Shown in pieces: positions 61,423 through 64,000 of a stretch of 64,000 bases of DNA. Source of the stretch: JBBRWO01 sp038249135 (GTDB lineage: Bacteria > Actinomycetota > Coriobacteriia > Anaerosomatales > JAAXUF01); assembly GCA_038249135.1 (NCBI GenBank), contig JBBRWO010000001.1:36182-100181 (forward strand). Direction: 5' to 3'. The notes beneath the pieces are model-generated. The model had not been told where the DNA came from. It did no database searches and worked only from the letters and a program-made list of their open reading frames with translations. Position 1 is the first letter of the stretch; each line of letters opens with the position of its first letter. A program made the translations under genes and the position numbers.

Positions 61423-61758
61423 TCAGGGTGTCGGAGTCGAATCAGTAGCTGCTGGTGCGCCCGGTGCTCCCGCCGCGCCGGGAGCTCCTGCTGCACCCGC
61501 GTTGCCGCCGGTGCCACCCGCTCCCGGAGCACCAGGGGCGCCTAGAGCCCCTTGAGTGCCTTGGGTGTTAGGCGCCATCATCTGTGTCGGCGCAGCCGCG
61601 GGCATCATGTTGATGATGCGAGGACCGCCCATGTACCCGCTGGTCCAGAAGAAGCCAAGCACCAGTGCGGCGAGCAGGAAGATTACAAGTAGGAACACGA
61701 GCAGATAGTTTGAGCCCGATTCGTCGAGCCCGTCGTCAACACGCACGAGTCTTGACAT
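61423..61758 (-). CDS. Small membrane protein with collagen-like Gly-rich tail
   Basis: A 111-aa protein with one transmembrane segment (~18-39), a Met/Pro-rich stretch and a C-terminal ~45-residue tail dominated by Gly-Ala-Pro triplets (GAPGAPGAG, GAAGAPGAA), approximating G-x-y collagen repeats. No family recognised beyond this. AAAGGAGA before ATG 61758 decides the start. The tail would lie outside the cell if the short N-terminus is cytoplasmic. Part of the small stress-gene group. Confidence 0.7.
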   Translation of the reverse strand: MSRLVRVDDGLDESGSNYLLVFLLVIFLLAALVLGFFWTSGYMGGPRIINMMPAAAPTQMMAPNTQGTQGALGAPGAPGAGGTGGNAGAAGAPGAAGAPGAPAATDSTPTP

Positions 61759-61843
61759 GGCTATCAATCTCCTTTGGGTCGGCTTCGACCCAGTTACCGT
61801 ACGGGGTCCTGATCAAGAGCGGCGCTCTGTGATCAAGTTGTCT

Positions 61844-62299
61844 CTAACTATGCAGATTCTTCTCGCGCTCCTCCACGTGCGCCATTACCGTCATGATCCC
61901 TTCGGCGGTTCCAGGGGACATGCAGTACTTGAACATCCCGGCATCCACGAACTCCCTCGCCTCAAACGGCCAGCGGCTCATGCCATAACGCCCGCGCACG
62001 CGTTTCTCAAACGGTCCTAGCGACGCGACGACCTGACGGGCCGTCAGACCCGACGCTTCAGCGATTTCGCCGGTGGTCCTCCAATCCGGCGAACGCTCGG
62101 CGATTGCATGCAAGATCCGCCTCATCGCGCTCGATGACTCAACGAACATGCGCTCGATCATTGCCTGACTCCATCCCTCGGGATAACCGTTCTCCGTTAC
62201 CTGGGGACCGATGGTCTTTCTCGACGGCTGACTTGCCAAGAGGCGATAGACCTCGTGAACTCTGTCGATCGGGACCGGAACGCTTACAAATTCGCTCAT
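61844..62299 (-). CDS. Winged-helix-like hypothetical protein
   Basis: A 151-aa soluble protein. The central segment TTGEIAEASGLTARQVVASLGPFEKRV looks like a winged helix-turn-helix, preceded by a helical region (GWSQAMIERMFVESSSAMRRIL) and followed by a short C-terminal region with a single Cys (KYCMSPGTAEGIM). It may be a DNA-binding regulator of the neighbouring small genes or of the divergent FAD-Rieske gene, but this is inference. AAAGGAGAA precedes ATG 62299. Confidence 0.7.
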   Translation of the reverse strand: MSEFVSVPVPIDRVHEVYRLLASQPSRKTIGPQVTENGYPEGWSQAMIERMFVESSSAMRRILHAIAERSPDWRTTGEIAEASGLTARQVVASLGPFEKRVRGRYGMSRWPFEAREFVDAGMFKYCMSPGTAEGIMTVMAHVEEREKNLHS

Positions 62300-62584
62300 C
62301 CGGTTCTCCTTTCGTTTGCGTTCGATAACTGTTGATACCCTGATGCTAGCTGAGGCTAACTAACTGATTGTGACGAATCGCACACTTGGGTGAACGCGCA
62401 TCGCACTCAATCGAATCTTGCGGAGAGGATGCTCTCGGTCGACTACGCTTCAACCGATGCACCGGCGTCCCCCATCTTGGGGAATAGTCGCAAATGTGGC
62501 TGGCACTCACGCACAATCGCGCGCAAGCGCACAAGTCAGCTCATCGCAGTGCAGGCCGCCCGCAGAACCAAGCTGAGGAGAAGC

Positions 62585-64000
62585 CGTGAATCGCGATTAC
62601 ATCGAGGCCGTTCAGTCCGTGCCCGGAGCCGCAGGATCCGTGTGGTTGGCGTCGGATGCCGCTCTGCACCCGACGCTTGAGGGCGACCATACCGCCGATG
62701 TTCTCGTTGTGGGGGCCGGCATCACCGGAGCGCTCGTCGCGCGAAAGCTCGCCGATACTGGCAGGCGCGTTATCCTGCTCGATCGAAGGCGCATCGCCTC
62801 AGGCACCACGGGCCACTCGACCGCCAAGGTCACCGCTCTGCACGGCGGCTCATGGCATAAGCTGCTCAGGCAGCACGCTGAAGCCGAGGTGAGGGCGTGG
62901 GCCTTGGCCAACCTCGCCGCGGTGGAAGAGCTGGCGACCATCTCGGCAGCTCTGGGGTTTGAGGACCTGCGTCGAGTACCTGCTTTTCTGGTCGCGGGAG
63001 ACGAAGCCGCCGAGGCCGCTTTTGACGAGCAACTTGCAGCGCTGGTGTCTGCGGGGCTGCCCGCTACGGCCACTACGTCGCCGTTGCCATTCGATCGGTC
63101 TGCGGCAACCGTCGCCGACCAGCTGTTGATTGACCCGAGCGCCTTCGTGGTGGCCGTCATAGCGGCGCTCGGACCCAACGTCACCGTTTTCGAGGGGTCG
63201 CCGGTCCGCACGCTTGACTACAACGATCATGCCTGGTGTGCGACGTGTGACCGTGGATCGGTTAGGGCCCCCATCGTGATGATGGCCGACCATTTCCCCA
63301 TGCACGATACCGGTGGCTTCTTCACTCGGCTGTTTCCTTATGCGCACTATGTTCTCGAGATTGCACCGCACGGGGATATCCCCGACGGTATGTGGATGCA
63401 AGTCGGGGGCGAATCACTCACACTTCGCCCGACATCCGATCCGGAGGGAACCTGGATAGCCAGTGGGCACCGGCGCGTCCGCGTTGGCTCGGTCGCCGAC
63501 GAGCGCGAGGAGTATGCGCGTCTCGCAGCATCAGTGACACGCTTGTTGGGTGAGTGCGAAGTCATCCGCCATTGGTCGGCACATGATCACGACACGCCGG
63601 ACGGGCTGCCCTTTATCGGCGAAGCTCCACTTGGACGCGACTTGTACATGGCCGCAGGATTCGCAGGCTGGGGCCTGACGAAAGCGGTCGTGGCCTCCTC
63701 GATCATCGCCGACGCGGTCGAAGGTCGCACCCATCCACTGGCCAAGACGGTCTCACCGTCGCGGGCTCCGGGGCTGAGCTCTGCGGAGTCGCTCGTGGCC
63801 GAGAACACCACGGTCGGTCGCGAGTTCATCGGCGGTCACCTGACATCTCGGCACGACAAAGCCCACGAGGGCTCGGTGGCTGGAGCAAACTGCACGCATT
63901 TGGGATGCGAAACGAAGTGGAACACTGCTGAAGGAACGGTGGACTGCCCGTGCCACGGATCGCGCTTCGGCCGCCACGGCGACGTGATCTACGGACCTGC
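62585..64000 (+). CDS. FAD-dependent oxidoreductase with C-terminal Rieske domain (partial)
   Basis: At least 472 aa, cut by the window end. The N-terminal DAO-type flavin domain has VLVVGAGITGALVARKL, GTTGHSTAKVT, and PFIGEAP with AAGFAGWGL. The C-terminus is a Rieske [2Fe-2S] domain with both ligand pairs, CTHLGC and CPCHGSRF. Similar proteins (YhfW-like) are known from Gram-positives, with unknown substrates. GAGGAG lies 5 bases before GTG 62585. The N-terminal ~35 residues precede the flavin fold. Probably only a few residues are missing. Confidence 0.92.

Noticed and set aside
61440..61550. Repetitive GC-rich tract considered as a repeat array or CRISPR
   Set aside because: The repetition reflects Gly-Ala-Pro codons of one small gene; no direct repeat with spacers is present.

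Overview
The window is 64 kb of a moderately GC-rich bacterial chromosome, almost fully coding, with many GTG starts and frequent 4-base stop/start overlaps. Gene content and order point to an anaerobic, early-branching Actinomycetota, probably Coriobacteriia-like (inference). The backbone ftsK-rodZ-rimO-pgsA-cinA-recA-recX ... miaB-miaA-dapF-hflX-lexA-(LysM protein)-nrdR-dut is actinobacterial core synteny. RNase J with RNase Y, SpoVS, LL-diaminopimelate aminotransferase (DapL) and indolepyruvate:ferredoxin oxidoreductase fit Coriobacteriia better than aerobic high-GC actinobacteria. I see no insertion sequence, prophage, CRISPR array, rRNA or tRNA.

Region 1 (1-29342, nearly all + strand) is housekeeping. 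Lysine/meso-DAP synthesis (dapB, lysC, dapA, dapF, dapL) brackets RNA decay (rnj, rny), cell wall and division (uppP, ftsK, rodZ), tRNA/ribosome modification (rimO, miaB, miaA), phospholipid synthesis (pgsA) and DNA repair (cinA, recA, recX, lexA). The SOS circuit is readable: LexA boxes lie in the recA promoter, at the lexA start, and twice in the promoter of the divergent LysM cell-division inhibitor. nrdR and dut follow, with a likely NrdR box. A GHKL-fold ATPase sits between rny and spoVS, where Bacillus has ymdB.

Region 2 (29473-32310) holds two NCS2 nucleobase permeases, purine type and uracil type, each followed by a GC-rich hairpin. Region 3 (32574-43530, - strand) holds small membrane/SH3 proteins, an ACT-iorB-iorA operon, an NlpC/P60 hydrolase, apt, and a seven-gene operon running from an RsiG-like c-di-GMP/anti-sigma protein through a zinc-ribbon FHA protein (GarA-like), an FtsR-like MerR regulator, a PD-(D/E)XK-like protein and hpt to a K+ channel.

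Region 4 (42742-49288, - strand) is a complete glycine cleavage operon, gcvT-gcvH-gcvPA-gcvPB plus a lipoate/octanoate transferase, downstream of a DacA carboxypeptidase. Region 5 (49448-59902) holds a membrane protein with a degenerate GGDEF domain, an ACT-paaK pair, a VanW protein, a nucleotidyltransferase/phosphohexomutase fusion with eroded mutase motifs, a second CDP-alcohol phosphatidyltransferase, CorA and a large FAD protein. Region 6 (60094-64000) is a run of very small stress-type proteins (YegP, Lmo0937, YggT, CsbD, a Gly-rich membrane protein, a winged-helix protein) and the start of a FAD oxidoreductase with a C-terminal Rieske cluster, cut by the window edge.

The most interesting leads are the RsiG-like protein with a single c-di-GMP motif, the rny-GHKL-spoVS arrangement, the divergent SOS control region, the two ACT proteins paired with aryl-acid enzymes, and the nuclease-like protein coupled to hpt.
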